Below, in pieces: positions 32,971 to 43,763 of a stretch of 64,000 nucleotides of DNA. The stretch spans positions 17,856,485 through 17,920,484 of the forward strand of contig CM018038.1 of the NCBI GenBank assembly GCA_008638375.1, written 5' to 3'. The notes below the pieces were generated by a model. That model was given only the letters and a program-made list of their open reading frames with translations, searched no databases and was not told where the DNA came from. The stretch is from Nyssa sinensis (taxonomy: Eukaryota > Streptophyta > Magnoliopsida > Cornales > Nyssaceae). The position numbers and the translations under genes were made by a program. The number at the start of each line of letters is the position of its first letter. Position 1 is the first letter of the stretch.

Positions 32971-33539
32971 TGATGTTGCCCTTTTTGGCCGAAGTAGATT
33001 CCAAGCTTGGCTCCCTGAAGACCACTCAAACAAGAAGATCAGAGAACCACCGGATTGGCTCCGGCGGTAGCTGCTCCAATGCTTAAGTTAATAAACTGAA
33101 TTGAAAAGACTGTAATGTAAGCCAAATAATGAGCATAGAAAATAAAACGTACCTTTAGTGTTTAATTTATAGGTGGTGGCTTTCCTAAGTTGATTAGGAT
33201 TTGGAGCCATGGAAGTAGAGATTTGATCACAGGAGTAAGGCAGTTACCTTGTTGGACATTGTATCGAAATAGAGATAACCATGTGTAGCAGTTTCCTTGT
33301 AGAAGACTATTTCCTAATTCTCTACTCGGCAGATGTTAAGGCGGTGATGAGCTCTGAATAGCAGAGAGTGCTATGAAGATCTGTACTCAAACCTGTAAGT
33401 TATGCAAGAATGTAGTTCTGCTCTGGAGTTACGTACTTCGCCCTTTAAGTTCTGTAAATATGTTCAGAATAGCCGAGCACAGGTAATCTGTAGGCATACG
33501 TGTTAAGTGATGCTTGGTCTGTCACTTTGTGGTATATCA
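32971..33539 (-). repeat. 5' LTR of element D
   Basis: 569 bp, aligning to the 3' LTR at 24592-25160. It is flanked on the right by ATAAT, the second copy of the target duplication. Confidence 0.95.
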
Positions 33540-33610
33540 ATAATAAATAAAATAAAAAATAAAAATAAAATGAAATAAGAATAATAAATAAATAAAAAGA
33601 AAAATCATGA

Positions 33611-33729
33611 TATATATATATATATATATATATATCTATATGAATAGGGGTATATGTATATGTGTATATATGTAGGTGTGTATATATATCTATAGAAACA
33701 GGGGTATATGTATATGTGTATATATGTAG

Positions 33730-33764
<35 letters not shown>
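33611..33764. repeat. AT/TG-rich microsatellite with 54-bp duplication
   Basis: (TA)n runs flank two 54-bp units beginning near 33636 and 33690, both containing GGGGTATATGTATATGTGTA. In the B 3' LTR. Confidence 0.9.
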
Positions 33765-33765
<1 letters not shown>

Positions 33766-34538
33766 AGAAAAATATATATGGGAGGTGGGATAGATATGGA
33801 AGGTGCATGAAAAGGACGAAGGGGTTACAAGAGAAGAAAAGAAACTGAAGGAAGAAAAAAAAAAAAACTGAAATGGAGAGGGGAAAAGTGAGGGGGTGCA
33901 GGGGACTTATAACCCATGCGTTGGGTCAAAAAAAAAATACCGAGGAAAAAAAAAAAGAAGAGGAACCAAAAGGAAGTAGTAACTGAGAAGGGTTTGGGTT
34001 GCAGAAGAGAACCAGGAGGAGAGAAGGAGAAGAGGAGGAAGCAGGAAAGAAGGGCGTAGAAGGTAAAACTCAAATTTTTTTATTCTCTATATGTTTTTTT
34101 GGCTTTTATTTAGAGTTTCTCAAAGCTTGGTTTTGGTGGTAGAATGTTGTTCTAGGGAGAAAAAAGGAATTTAGTAAGAAACCGCGAAGGAAACGGTTGA
34201 GAAATGGGGTAGAGATCATGTATGATCGAAAAATTGAACAGGGAGTTTTTGGGTTGTTTTCATATGTTTTAAATGCTTAAAATCGTGTTAGAATGCGTTA
34301 AATATGCTTTAGAATCAATTAGAAATGAAAAGGAGCGAGAAACCGCAAGAAAAATGAAGTGGAAAAAAAAAAAAACCAGGTTGCGGTTTTTCGGTCACCG
34401 GCGCTGGAGAATCGGGGGGTGACAGGCTACTGTCGGGTCGGGTCGAGTAGGAACCTACCCAGGCCCAGTGATGACCCGTCACTGTTGAAAGGTTGAGGGG
34501 TTTTTGTTTTATTTAAAAAAAAAAAAAAAGATTGGTAA

Positions 34539-34621
34539 GGTGCTGAGGGGAATCTAACCTGGGTGCGCAAAGGCTGAAAGCCTTATGCCCACTAAGGTCA
34601 CCACTGTGCCACAGGAGCACC
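34539..34621 (-). other. tRNA-like remnant in LTR B (pol III A/B boxes)
   Basis: On the minus strand an 83-base segment starts GGTGCTC and ends CAGCACC (acceptor-like ends, one mismatch). It contains TGGCACAGTGG, matching the A-box pattern, and GGTTAGATTCC, close to the B box. A 4-bp stem with loop CTTTCAG sits where an anticodon arm would be. D and T arms pair poorly, so it is not a functional tRNA. A decayed tRNA gene or the head of a tRNA-derived SINE are both possible. Confidence 0.4.
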
Positions 34622-35893
34622 TGTGTTCAAATGTGCAACTAATATATATATATATAATTATGTAAATTAATTAATTGTTATTTTAAATACCGGTATCCAA
34701 ATTTAGCAAATAAATAGTGTAATATTTTGGACCTTCTGGACCCAATGGTAGGGTTCATTTCACAAGACAGAGTCCCAAAAGATAAAATACCCCTAGAAAT
34801 GCTAAAATGATCAAAATGCCCTTGAGTCAAATGTGAGTCAAACGGACTCTGATTGAACTAAGTAAATAATGAATTTTTATTATTTCAAACATTTTGGACT
34901 CAACGGTGGAGTTCAATTTGTGAAAATAGGTTCCAAAAAATAAAGACATGTAAAATGATCGTTTTACCCTTTTCAATATAGAAGTCCAAATTGAAAATTG
35001 TGAAAGCCTAAATTGATTTTCTTTGACATTCCGGACTCAATGGTAGAGTCTAAATTAGTAAAAGAGATACTTAGAGTAAAGAGGAGTACAATTTGATAAA
35101 TGACATTAGAACTAAGACATGTGTATTGATGTATAGGCAAGTCAAAGGGAAAGGAGAAAATTATGGAGTACTAAAGTAAATCATACGGATTAAAGGTAAG
35201 TAAACCCTATCTCTTACATCTGGTCTTCCAAGCCACATTCCTTATATTACTGCCAAATTTTGTACTCTTTTACAAACCAACTGTTATTGTTCCCCAATTG
35301 ATATTGTTCTATCTTGTGGTTGTTATTGACTGCAATATCATGATTGTTGTGTTGTACTATGCCTTGAAAGGCCTATTGTTATATGTCCATTGCATGCTAT
35401 TCCAAGTCTATGCACTTCTTATGGAATCACAAACAAATCATGATTTAATTGAATGCCAGATTTGTGCTCGGTCACAATATCCATCCGATGCTATCTGAGT
35501 TGACAGGACCTACGGGTCGAGTCTGTGAACGAACATATGGCAATGATGGTATTTGTATGCATTGAGTTATAAGGGCATTTTTATATGCATTGAGGTTAAC
35601 GGGGTATGCCGGGCCCCAAAAGACCGAAAGTCTGCCAAACCCTAAACAGAGTAAATGCATCACTTACAATTGACTGTTGTTATGTTTACGTTCATTGGAT
35701 TCATAGAATGTTGTCATTTCCCTATGAATAATTCCATGTTGACAGTTCCCTTATTTGACTTGACTGTGACCGATTTATTATGGCAGTATATTTTTATGTT
35801 AACTGTTATTATTGAGCTTTCCCATATTCATGCTATACCATTACTCAAACTTGCGTATTGTGACTTTTCATTGCCCATTGTGGCATTTCACCA

Positions 35894-36426
35894 TTTTTTT
35901 TTTTGGTAAATAAATTTATTAAAAGAGAGAAGGAAAAAAAAGAAACAAAAAACAAGAGGGCATACCCTCAAACAAGCTATAAGGGAGGAAACTTCTACAG
36001 GTAGAAGAGATCCCATCCCAAAGCAGCAAGACACAAACCATAAAAACAAATTAAATCAATGGAGATAGGATCTCCCAGCAGTGACCCTATCCTTGATAGC
36101 CCTATTATACAGCAGCAGAATACTTTATACCCTCCCAATAATCATGTAGTGGTCATGGAAGCTGCTCAAGCCCCGAGACTTCTTCACTCCTCTCACAGTG
36201 ATAGTATTAGCTTTGTTCAGTCCCTGAAAGCTTCTAATGCTAGTGGACCTTTTTTAGATGAATGCATACCATCTGCAGACAACCACTCTGCTTCCACTGC
36301 ATCTCCTGATTCTAATCCTTTAGTGGACTAAATAACCAAAGTTGATGAAGCTGACACTGGACGTAATTATAAAAGAAATCAGCTCAAAAGGCAACATCGG
36401 TAGAAAAGAATATTAAAGAATCAGGG
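35894..36426 (-). mobile_element. LINE copy V, 5'-inverted short insertion
   Basis: Starts with an 11-base T run (35894-35904) and GGTAAATAAATTTATTAAAA, the reverse complement of a LINE 3' end, then 3' UTR text to about 36050. At about 36053 the orientation flips. 36059-36402 reads on the plus strand as the C-terminal part of ORF1: MEIGSPSSDPILD, HSASTASPDSNPLVD, then a stop and NYKRNQLKRQ. ORF2 is absent. This head-to-head arrangement is what twin priming produces. The right side is cut by LTR 1 of the CRM array at 36427. Confidence 0.85.
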
Positions 36427-37352
36427 TGATGTGAACCTCGCCAAGAAATAACGAGACCCGACAACGAAAAGGAGAGTCCAAGATCGTTCTATAATCAGAT
36501 CTGAATGGAAGACCTCGACCTGTTGTTTATGACAAACAGGAACCTCGGTATATGTGACCTCAACCCGTTGTTTAGTGCGAAACAAGAACCGCAGTATAAG
36601 GAAGACGCCATAAACGGTGGTGGAAATTCGTTTGATAAGTCGTTGGTGAACGCCACGGGAAATCCTGATAAGTTCAGATAGTTCTTCAAAGAAACGTAGA
36701 GAAAATACTCACAATTTTACTGAATAATCGTTTGCCCTACCAAATGCGGCTACAAGATAATTTTAAAACACTCTATGAAACCCTAGGGCCGAAAAAGGCT
36801 TACATTAAACAAAAGATATGGGTTGAAATTTTTAGGCCCAAGACATCCTAAACTACCAACTAAATTAATAAAAGAAACCCATTAAATAAGTTTGATTTTC
36901 GCACAGCTAGAAACGTCATCATTGTAGGTACAGCAACTTCAAACCCAATTTCGACCTTGATGCAACCCGAATCTCGGAAACCTCAAAACATGAAAGTTGT
37001 AGAAATATTCCTTTGCTTTCCATAGCTTCTTGAATCATCTCAATCGGAGCTCGGATGAGAGAGTTATTCCCAGATTACGAAGCGACGTTGAAATTGTACG
37101 AAAATCGCCCAATTAGAGTTTTTGCCAATTTAAGCTTAGCCTTGACCAGATTCTTCTCGAAATGGAATCCTGTTGATGAATCTTTGTTGCCCACGTGGTT
37201 CATGCTCAATGGGCCTCCACGAATTTTCTTGAGTCCATGCCTCTTGAATCAATCCGTTAAGTACATCCTTAAACTTCTTTGCTCGTGCTCTCGTAACCGG
37301 CCCAATTGGGACTTGAACTGGATCACTTGAAGTTGTGCTATGATTTGCATCA
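36427..37352 (-). repeat. CRM array LTR 1
   Basis: TGATGTGAAC to GCATCA, 926 bp. The last 217 bases (37136-37352) also encode the C-terminus of pol. The left flank is LINE V. Confidence 0.9.
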
Positions 37353-38720
37353 TTCCCCTCCTCTTGAAAAGGATTTGCCCTCAAATCATCACCTACATCA
37401 AAAGGACTCAAATTAGTAACATTAAAAGTAGCACTTAGATTGTACTCACCAGGTAAATCTAGCTTGTAAGCGTTGTCATTGATGCGCTCTAGGACTTGGA
37501 AAGGGCCATCTCCTCTTGGAAGCAATTTGGAACGTCTTTGCGCCAGAAATCTCTCTTTTCTCATATGCAGCCAAACCCAATCTCCGGGTTCAAAATTCAG
37601 CTTGTGACGCCCCTTGTTGGCTTGTTTTGCATACTGCTCCGTTCTTCGCTCAATGTTAAGTCTTGCTTTCTCATGAATCTACTTGACAAAGTCATCTTTC
37701 TTTTTGCCATCTAAATTAACAAGCTCAGTCAAAGATAAAGGAGATAAGTCCAATGGAGCTAAAGGATTAAATCCATACACAATTTCAAATAGTGAAAATT
37801 TAGTAGCAGAATGAACAGATCTGTTATAAGCAGACTCAACATGTGGTAAACATTCTTCCCATGTTTTGATGTTCTTTTTAATGATTGCCGTCAATAAAAT
37901 AGATGAAGTCCTATTTACTACTTCAGTTTGACCATCAGTTTGTGGATGACAAGTAGTAGAAAACAAGAGCTTAGTACCTAGCTTACACCACAAAGTCTTC
38001 CAAAAATAGCTCAAGAACTTAGCATCTCTATCCGAAACAATTGTTCTAGGCATGCCATGTAATCTCACAATCTCTCTAAAGAACAAATCGGCAACATGCG
38101 AGGCATCATCCGTTTTGTGACATGGAATAAAGTGTGCCATCTTAGAAAATCTATCCACAACCACTAAAATTGAATCTCTCCGATGTTTAGTCCTAGGCAA
38201 TCCTAACGCAAAGTCCATTGAAATATCAATCCAAGGATCACTAGGAATTGGTAAAGGAGTATACAAACCGTTGGACCGGACTTTGGATTTAGCTTGCCTA
38301 CATGTGACACATCTACCACAAATTCTTTCAACATCTCGTTTCATGTGAGGCCAGAAGAAGTGTTCTTGCAAAATAGCTGAAGTCTTTGAAACTCCAAAAT
38401 GTCCCATTAATCCCCCACCATGAGATTCCTGCACTAACAACTCCCTCAAGGAACAATTAGGCACGCATAACCGATTCGCTCGAAACAGGAATCCATCAAG
38501 CCTAAAGAACTTACCACAAGCGATTTTCTCACAAGCCCGGTATTCCTCACAAAAGTCATGGTCATCAGCGTATAAATTTTTAATGTGCTCAAAACCAAGC
38601 AATTTTGCATCAAGTGTGGAGAGTAATGCATACCTGCGGGAAAGTGCATCGGCGACAACATTCTCCTTACCTTGCTTATAACGGATGACGTATGGAAACG
38701 CCTCGATAACAAAAAACGAA
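37136..38720 (-). pseudogene. pol of internal region 1: RNase H end and integrase
   Basis: Starts abruptly at about 38720 in the RNase H end ([19 protein letters not shown]), then [19 protein letters not shown]. Integrase spans about 38470-37700 with [41 protein letters not shown] and GQTEVVNRT (DDE). A 308-codon open stretch (38602-37679) is interrupted by a stop, then continues to [12 protein letters not shown] and [18 protein letters not shown], ending at 37136 inside LTR 1. The frame passes through the polypurine tract at 37353-37365 without a break. RT, protease and gag are deleted. Confidence 0.87.
37353..37365 (-). other. Polypurine tract of internal region 1
   Basis: On the minus strand AAGAGGAGGGGAA directly precedes the LTR start TGATGC. 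It is also translated as part of pol. Confidence 0.85.
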
Positions 38721-39281
38721 TAAAGAAAACGAAGGAGAAAAAGTCAAAAACCCAAAAAAAAGCAGAAGATTAACAAAAAAAAAAAAAAAAACGAATAAAA
38801 CGGAGCACCTAGAGGACGGCTGAAGGAAGAAAATAAAGAAAAGAAGGGCAGTTGCGGTGCAAGCAATAAAAGAAAAGAAAGAAAAAGAAGAAAGTGGCGT
38901 GCGGCGCTGGGACAGTAGAAAGAAGAGGCACTAGGCTGAGGAAGAAAAAAGCGGCGTAGCGGCTTTGAGTTTTGTTCTCCGGACAGTAGGAAGCGGCGCT
39001 GGGCAGTATAGAAAAGAAGAAAAAGGGGTGCGTGGCTGCTGCGGCGTGGGAGTATTTTTTTTTTTCACTGTTCAATTCTAAGAAAAAATAAATAAATAAA
39101 CACCAAAACAGACCTGAAGAAACCAAAGAAACGGCTGGACGCAGTGGCTGATTAGAAAAAGGAATATAGAAGTGCCGAAACAACGTCTGGACCTATAACT
39201 TTGTGAATATTTTTTTTTTCCAGGAATAATAATCTAATGCAAGAATTTAAAATGATAGATTAAGCCTAATTTGTAGTCTGA
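38721..39281 (-). other. 5' leader of internal region 1
   Basis: Noncoding A-rich and GC-rich stretch between the deletion point and the primer site. It is closely similar to 44400-44976 of internal region 2 (GGCAGTTGCGG, GTGGCGTGCGGCGCTGGGAC and AAACAGACCTGAAGAAACCA occur in both), so it is leader, not a gene. Confidence 0.8.
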
Positions 39282-39293
39282 GCTCTGATACCA
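39282..39293 (-). other. Primer-binding site, internal region 1
   Basis: TGGTATCAGAGC on the minus strand, two bases after the end of LTR 2. Matches initiator methionine tRNA. Confidence 0.9.
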
Positions 39294-39295
39294 AA

Positions 39296-40223
39296 TGATG
39301 TGAACCTCGCCAAGAAATAATGAGACTCGACAACGAAAAGGAGAATCCAAGATCGTTCTATAATCAGATCTGAATGGAAGACCTCGACCCGTTGTTTACG
39401 ACAAACAAGAACCTCGGTATATATGACCTCAACCCTTTGTTTAGTGCGAAACAAGAACCTCGGTATAAGGAAGACGCCACAAACGGTGGTGGAAATCCGT
39501 TTGATAAGTCGTTGGTGAAGGCCACGGGAAATCCCGATAAGTTCAGATAGTTCTTCAAAGAACTGTAGAGAAAATACTCTCACAATTTTACTGAATAATC
39601 GTCTCCCTGCCAAATGCAGCTACAAGTTAATTTTAAAACACTCTATGAAACCCTAGGGCCGAATAAGGCCTACATTAAACAAAAGATATGGGCTGAACAT
39701 TTTCAGGCCCAAAACATCCTAAACTACCAACTAAATTAATAAAAGAAACCCACTAATTAAGTTAGAATCTCGCGCAACCAAAAACGTCATCAGTGCAGGT
39801 ACAGCAACTTCAAATCCAATTTCTACCTTGATGCAGCTCGAATCTCAGAAACCTCAAAACATGAAAGTTGTATAAATATTCCTTGGCTTTCCATAGCTTC
39901 TTGAATCATCTCAATCGGAGCTCGGATGAGAGAGTTATTCCCAGATTACAAAGTGATGTTGAAATTGTACGAAAATCGCCCAATTAGAGTTTTTGCCAAT
40001 TTAAGCTTAGCCTTGGCCAGATTCTTCTTGAAATGGAATCCTGTTGATGAATCTTTGTTGCCCACGTGGTTCATGCTCAATGGGCCTCCACGAATTTTCC
40101 TGAGTCCATGCCTCTTGAATCAATCCGTTGAGTACATCCTTAAACTTCTTTGTTCGTGCTCTCGTAACCGGCCCAATTGGGACTTGAACTGGATCCCTTG
40201 AAGTTGTGCTATGATTTGCATCA
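39296..40223 (-). repeat. CRM array LTR 2 (shared)
   Basis: 928 bp. It serves as 5' LTR for internal region 1 (primer site on its left in this view) and as 3' LTR for internal region 2 (polypurine tract at 40224). Such sharing indicates recombination between tandem or overlapping copies. Confidence 0.9.
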
Positions 40224-41021
40224 TTCCCCTCCTCTTGAAAAGGATTTGCCCTCAAATCATCACCTACATCAAAAGGACTCAAATTAGTAACATTAAAAGT
40301 AACATTTAGATTGTACTCACTAGGTAAATCTAGCTTGTAAGCGTTGTCATTGATGCGCTCTAGGACTTGGAAAGGGCCATCTCCACTTGGAAGCAATTTG
40401 GAACATCTTTGCGCCGGAAATCTCTCTTTTCTCATATGCAGCCAAACCCAATATCCGGGTTCAAAAATCAGCTTGTGACGCCCCTTGTTGGCTTGTTTTG
40501 CATACTGCTCCGTTCTTCGCTCAATGTTGAGTCTTGCTTTCTCATGAATTTGCCTGACAAAGTCATCTTTCTTTTTGCCATCTAAATTAACATGCTCAGT
40601 CAAAGATAAAGGAGATAAGTCCAATGGAGCTAAAAGATTAAATCCATACACAATTTCAAATGGTGAAAATTTAGTAGCAGAATGAACAGATCTGTTATAA
40701 GCAGACTCAACATGTGGTAAACATTCTTCCCATGTTTTGATGTTCTTTTTAATGATTGCCGTCAATAAAATAGACGAAGTCCTATTTTCTACTTTAGTTT
40801 GACCATCAGTTTGTGGATGACAAGTAGTAGAAAACAAGAGCTTAGTACCTAGCTTACACCACAAAGTCTTCCAAAAATAGCTCAAGAACTTAGCATCTCT
40901 ATCCGAAACAATTGTTCTTGGCATGCCATGTAATCTCACAATCTCTCTAAAGAACAAATCGGCAACATGCGAGGCATCATCCGTTTTGTGACATGGAATA
41001 AAGTGTGCCATCTTAGAAAAC
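40007..41021 (-). pseudogene. Integrase of internal region 2 (N-terminus deleted)
   Basis: Open for 334 codons (41011-40007) starting at [12 protein letters not shown]. It holds the second Asp of the triad ([10 protein letters not shown]) and the Glu region read as [11 protein letters not shown], where the usual order is EVVN, so the catalytic Glu position is altered. The C-terminal part continues through the polypurine tract at 40224 into LTR 2 and ends SGQG at 40007. The first Asp, the zinc-binding domain and all of RNase H are missing because the sequence joins RT directly at about 41022. Confidence 0.88.
40224..40236 (-). other. Polypurine tract of internal region 2
   Basis: Same sequence and position relative to LTR 2 as the tract at 37353 relative to LTR 1; translated in the pol frame. 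Confidence 0.85.
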
Positions 41022-42680
41022 TAGCAAGTCCATGAAAACTATGAACATTACCTACACTTGTGGGACTCGGCCACTCTTGGATTGCACGTACCTTCTCTTC
41101 ATCAACCTGTATACCCTGGGCACTAACAACAAATCCCAGAAATACAAGCTTATCGGTGTAAAAAAATACACTTCTTCAGATTAGCAAACAACTTTTCTTT
41201 CCTAAGCACATCTAAAACAGATTTCAAATGTACTACATCATCGTCCACGTTTTTGCTATAAATGAGTATATCATCAAAGTAGACAACAACAAATCTGCCT
41301 ATAAATGCATGCAAAACATGATTCATAAGTCTCATAAAGGTGCTCGGAGCATTAGTCAATCCAAAAGGCATAACTAACCATTCATACAAACGATATCTTG
41401 TTTTAAAGGCAGTTTTCCATTCATCTCCTTCTTTTATTCTAATCTGATGATAACCACTCTTTAAATCAATCTTAGAAAATACACAAGAACCGTGCAACTC
41501 ATCTAACCTATCATCTAAGCGAGGAATAGGATGACGATACTTTACCGTTATGTTGTTGAAGGCCCAGCAGTCAACGCACATCCTCCACATCCCATCCTTG
41601 TTATGTACAAGTAAAGCCGGTATGGCGCATGGGCTCATGCTCTCCCTCACGTGCCTTTTCTCCAACAACTCACTTACTTGCCGTTGAAGCTCCTTTGTCT
41701 TATCGGGATTGCTGTTATAGGCTGGTCGGTTTGGAATTGTGGCACCGGGAACAAAATCAATTTGATGTTCAATCCCTCGGATTGGAGGTAACCCATGTGG
41801 TGTTTCTTCAAGAAAGACATCTTCATACTCCTGCAAAAGAGATACAACAGAACTAGGCAAAACAAGGTCAAGTGCGTTAGTGTTTAGAAATGCCTCTTTG
41901 TACAAACGTACAATCATCGGTTGATTTGAAGACATTGCTCGCTTAATGTCACTCGCTTTTGCATAGAAACTCGTTTGTTTTCTCTCGGATTTTCTCTCAA
42001 TGGCCGAATTTTGATTTTCTTTTTTCTCTCTCATTTTTCTCGGCCTCTCTCTGATTTTCACTCTTTTTCTTTTGATCACTCTGTTTTTGCAATCTCACTT
42101 GATCCTCATATACCTACTGTGGTGTCAATGGTACAAGAGTGATTGATCGTTGATTAAGTACAAATGAATATTTGTTCGTAAAGCCATCATGCTTCACATG
42201 CCTATCAAAATGCCATGGACGGCCTAGCAATAAGTGTCCTGCTTGCATCGGTACTACATCACACAACACTTCATCTTCGTATTTACCTATTTGAAATACA
42301 ATTAACACCTGCTTGTTCACCCTTATCTCACCACTATCATTCAACCATTGCAACTTGTACGGTCTAGGGTGTTTCAACACGGGTAGTCCCAATTTTTCCA
42401 CCATAATTGTGCTTGCAACATTAGTACAACTATCACTATCAATAATCACACTACATACCTTGTCCTTGATGTAACACCTAGTGTGAAAGATGTTCTCCCG
42501 CTGTACTACATCAACTTCTTTTGCTTGCAAGCTCAATGCCCTCTTTGCCACCAATGTCAATGCATCAGGGGCAAAATATTCCTCCACGGAAACGTCCTCC
42601 AATGGTGGCATGTCGTCGGTGTTAGAAGTTTCATTATCGGTCACAATTTCACTATTGTCTTGCAACACCAGGATTTGCTT
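41022..42680 (-). pseudogene. Protease and reverse transcriptase of internal region 2
   Basis: The protease region (42668-42114) reads DKVCSVIIDSDSCTNVAS; the usual DGGS-type loop is DSDS here, and ILIVF ... HLLLGRPWHFD follows. A charged linker rich in Lys, Arg and Glu covers 42110-41930. RT (41880-41150) shows GLPPIRGIEHQIDF, RRQ-type finger text, WRMCVDC, YRHPIPRLDD, KIDLKSGYHQIRIKEGDEW, MPFGLTNAPSTFMRLMN and catalytic VVYFDDILIYSKN (41270-41281 encodes YFDD). A shift near 41160 breaks the next segment, which runs to the deletion junction near 41022. Confidence 0.88.
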
Positions 42681-43763
42681 GTTTGGACTTGACTAGCCAT
42701 GTGTCCCCAGCCTTGACATTTAAAACATTTAATGTCACGATTCCTAGAGGTAGAAGTGTCGGGTTTACCTTGAGGAACGTGGCTGGTGTTGGAGGACTTG
42801 GGCTCGGATCTGGACGTGTGTGACTTGTCCATCGGCTTGGTAGAACTCGGTTTCCAAGAGGTAGAACTAAAGTCATGGGCTACATGTGACCTACCCCTCC
42901 TCTTGAGTTGTTGCTCCACTTTGATGGCCATATGCACCATATCTTCCAACTCCACATAATGCTGCATCTCTACCTTATCTTAGATTTCCCGGTTTAATCC
43001 AAGTAAAAACCTAGCCATTGTAGCCTCTCGATCTTCCTCAACATTAGCTCGGATCATAGCAATCTCCATCTCCTTGTAGTAATCCTCTACACTCCAGCTA
43101 CCCTGTCGAAGAACTTGTAGCTTTTTGTACAACTCTCAGTAGTAGTAACTTGGAACAAATCGCTTTCTCATCACCGTTTTCATCTCATCCAATGTCTCTA
43201 TTGGACGTTCTCTATTCCGCCTCTTGTTTATAACAAGCTGATCCCACCAAGTAATAGCATACTCAGAAAATTCAATCACAGCTAATTTTACCTTTTTTGC
43301 TTCGGAATAGTTGTGGCAATCAAATATGAACTCCATCTTCTTTTCCCACTCAAGGTATGCTTCAGGATTGGATCTACCTTGAAATGACGGAATCTTCATG
43401 TTAATACCGCCCAAGTTGTTATCTTCCCAATTCCAGACTTCTCTAAACCACCCTCCATGCCTCCTATTATCAACAACAGAATCCCGATCATCTTCTTCAT
43501 CAAAACCAGTCCCATAAGGCTCTTCATCTTCAACCCTCATTTCCCTCAGTTGAACTGTTTCCCTTCTATGCACATTTGGGGCATTTTGCAGCTTCTCATG
43601 TGCGCTCTTCATCTGATCTATCCGTTCGTGAACCTGTTCCAGTTCCAACTTCATCACACATCACATCTCACTCATCATGGCCTCCATAAACACTTTCGGA
43701 TCAGCCAGTGTCGTAGCATCTTCAACAATGCTCTTACCACTATTGTGAGACCTGATTCCTGCA
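42681..43763 (-). pseudogene. gag of internal region 2 (broken)
   Basis: N-terminal text SHNSGKSIVEDATTLADP lies near 43750-43700. A stop follows near 43662, then the 173-codon frame 43657-43136 with KLELEQVHERIDQM (coiled-coil-like), WFREVWNWEDNNLGG, IPSFQGRSNPEAYLEWEKKM and TWWDQL. This is the retrotransposon gag domain. A stop precedes the segment 42967-42681, which ends in the knuckle CFKCQGWGHMASQ. A single-base loss removes the last cysteine and shifts the frame into the downstream protease region. Confidence 0.85.

Larger units (their letters stand above)
24592..33539 (-). mobile_element. Complete Ty3/gypsy element D, Tat-like, minus strand (8,948 bp)
   Basis: Two directly repeated 569-bp LTRs (24592-25160 and 32971-33539) with TGAT...ATCA ends and the duplication ATAAT on both sides (24587-24591, 33540-33544). 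Order on the minus strand: 5' LTR, primer site, gag, protease, RT, RNase H, second RNase H, integrase, long 3' region with a minisatellite, polypurine tract, 3' LTR. The second RNase H and protease/RT motifs fit the Tat lineage. The two LTRs differ at roughly 44 of 569 positions by eye. Coding frames carry stops. Confidence 0.92.
8801..35893 (+). mobile_element. Ty3/gypsy chromovirus B (Tekay/Del-like), heavily interrupted
   Basis: Element on the plus strand: partial 5' LTR, tRNA-type primer site, gag, protease, RT, RNase H, integrase with chromodomain, polypurine tract and 3' LTR. Order and motifs fit the Tekay/Del lineage, known for long LTRs. Later insertions include LTR fragment K with LINE III plus AT-rich DNA inside RT (11919-22017), Tat-like element D inside the 3' LTR (24592-33539), and LINE V at the right limit. 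Many stops and frameshifts make it inactive. Confidence 0.8.
33545..35893 (+). repeat. 3' LTR of element B, continuation
   Basis: Picks up after element D's duplication. Proof that it is LTR comes from matches to other copies. TAGGCAAGTCAAAGGGAAAG (about 35130) matches LTR K in reverse. GTGCTCGGTCACAATATCCA (about 35464), followed by GTCGAGTCTGTGAAC and GGGCCCC...GACCGAAAGTC, matches the reverse complement of LTR E near 53090-53230. Three copies of the GGACTCAAYGGT motif sit near 34728, 34895 and 35033. The expected ...GTCGTGACA end is not reached; LINE V cuts in at 35894. No gene is visible. Confidence 0.78.

Noticed and set aside
34539..34621. Functional tRNA-Glu gene
   Set aside because: The D and T arms do not pair and the acceptor has a mismatch; called only as a tRNA-like remnant.
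36059..36331. Independent small plus-strand gene
   Set aside because: Its text matches the ORF1 C-terminal linker of LINEs III and IV; it is the inverted half of LINE V.
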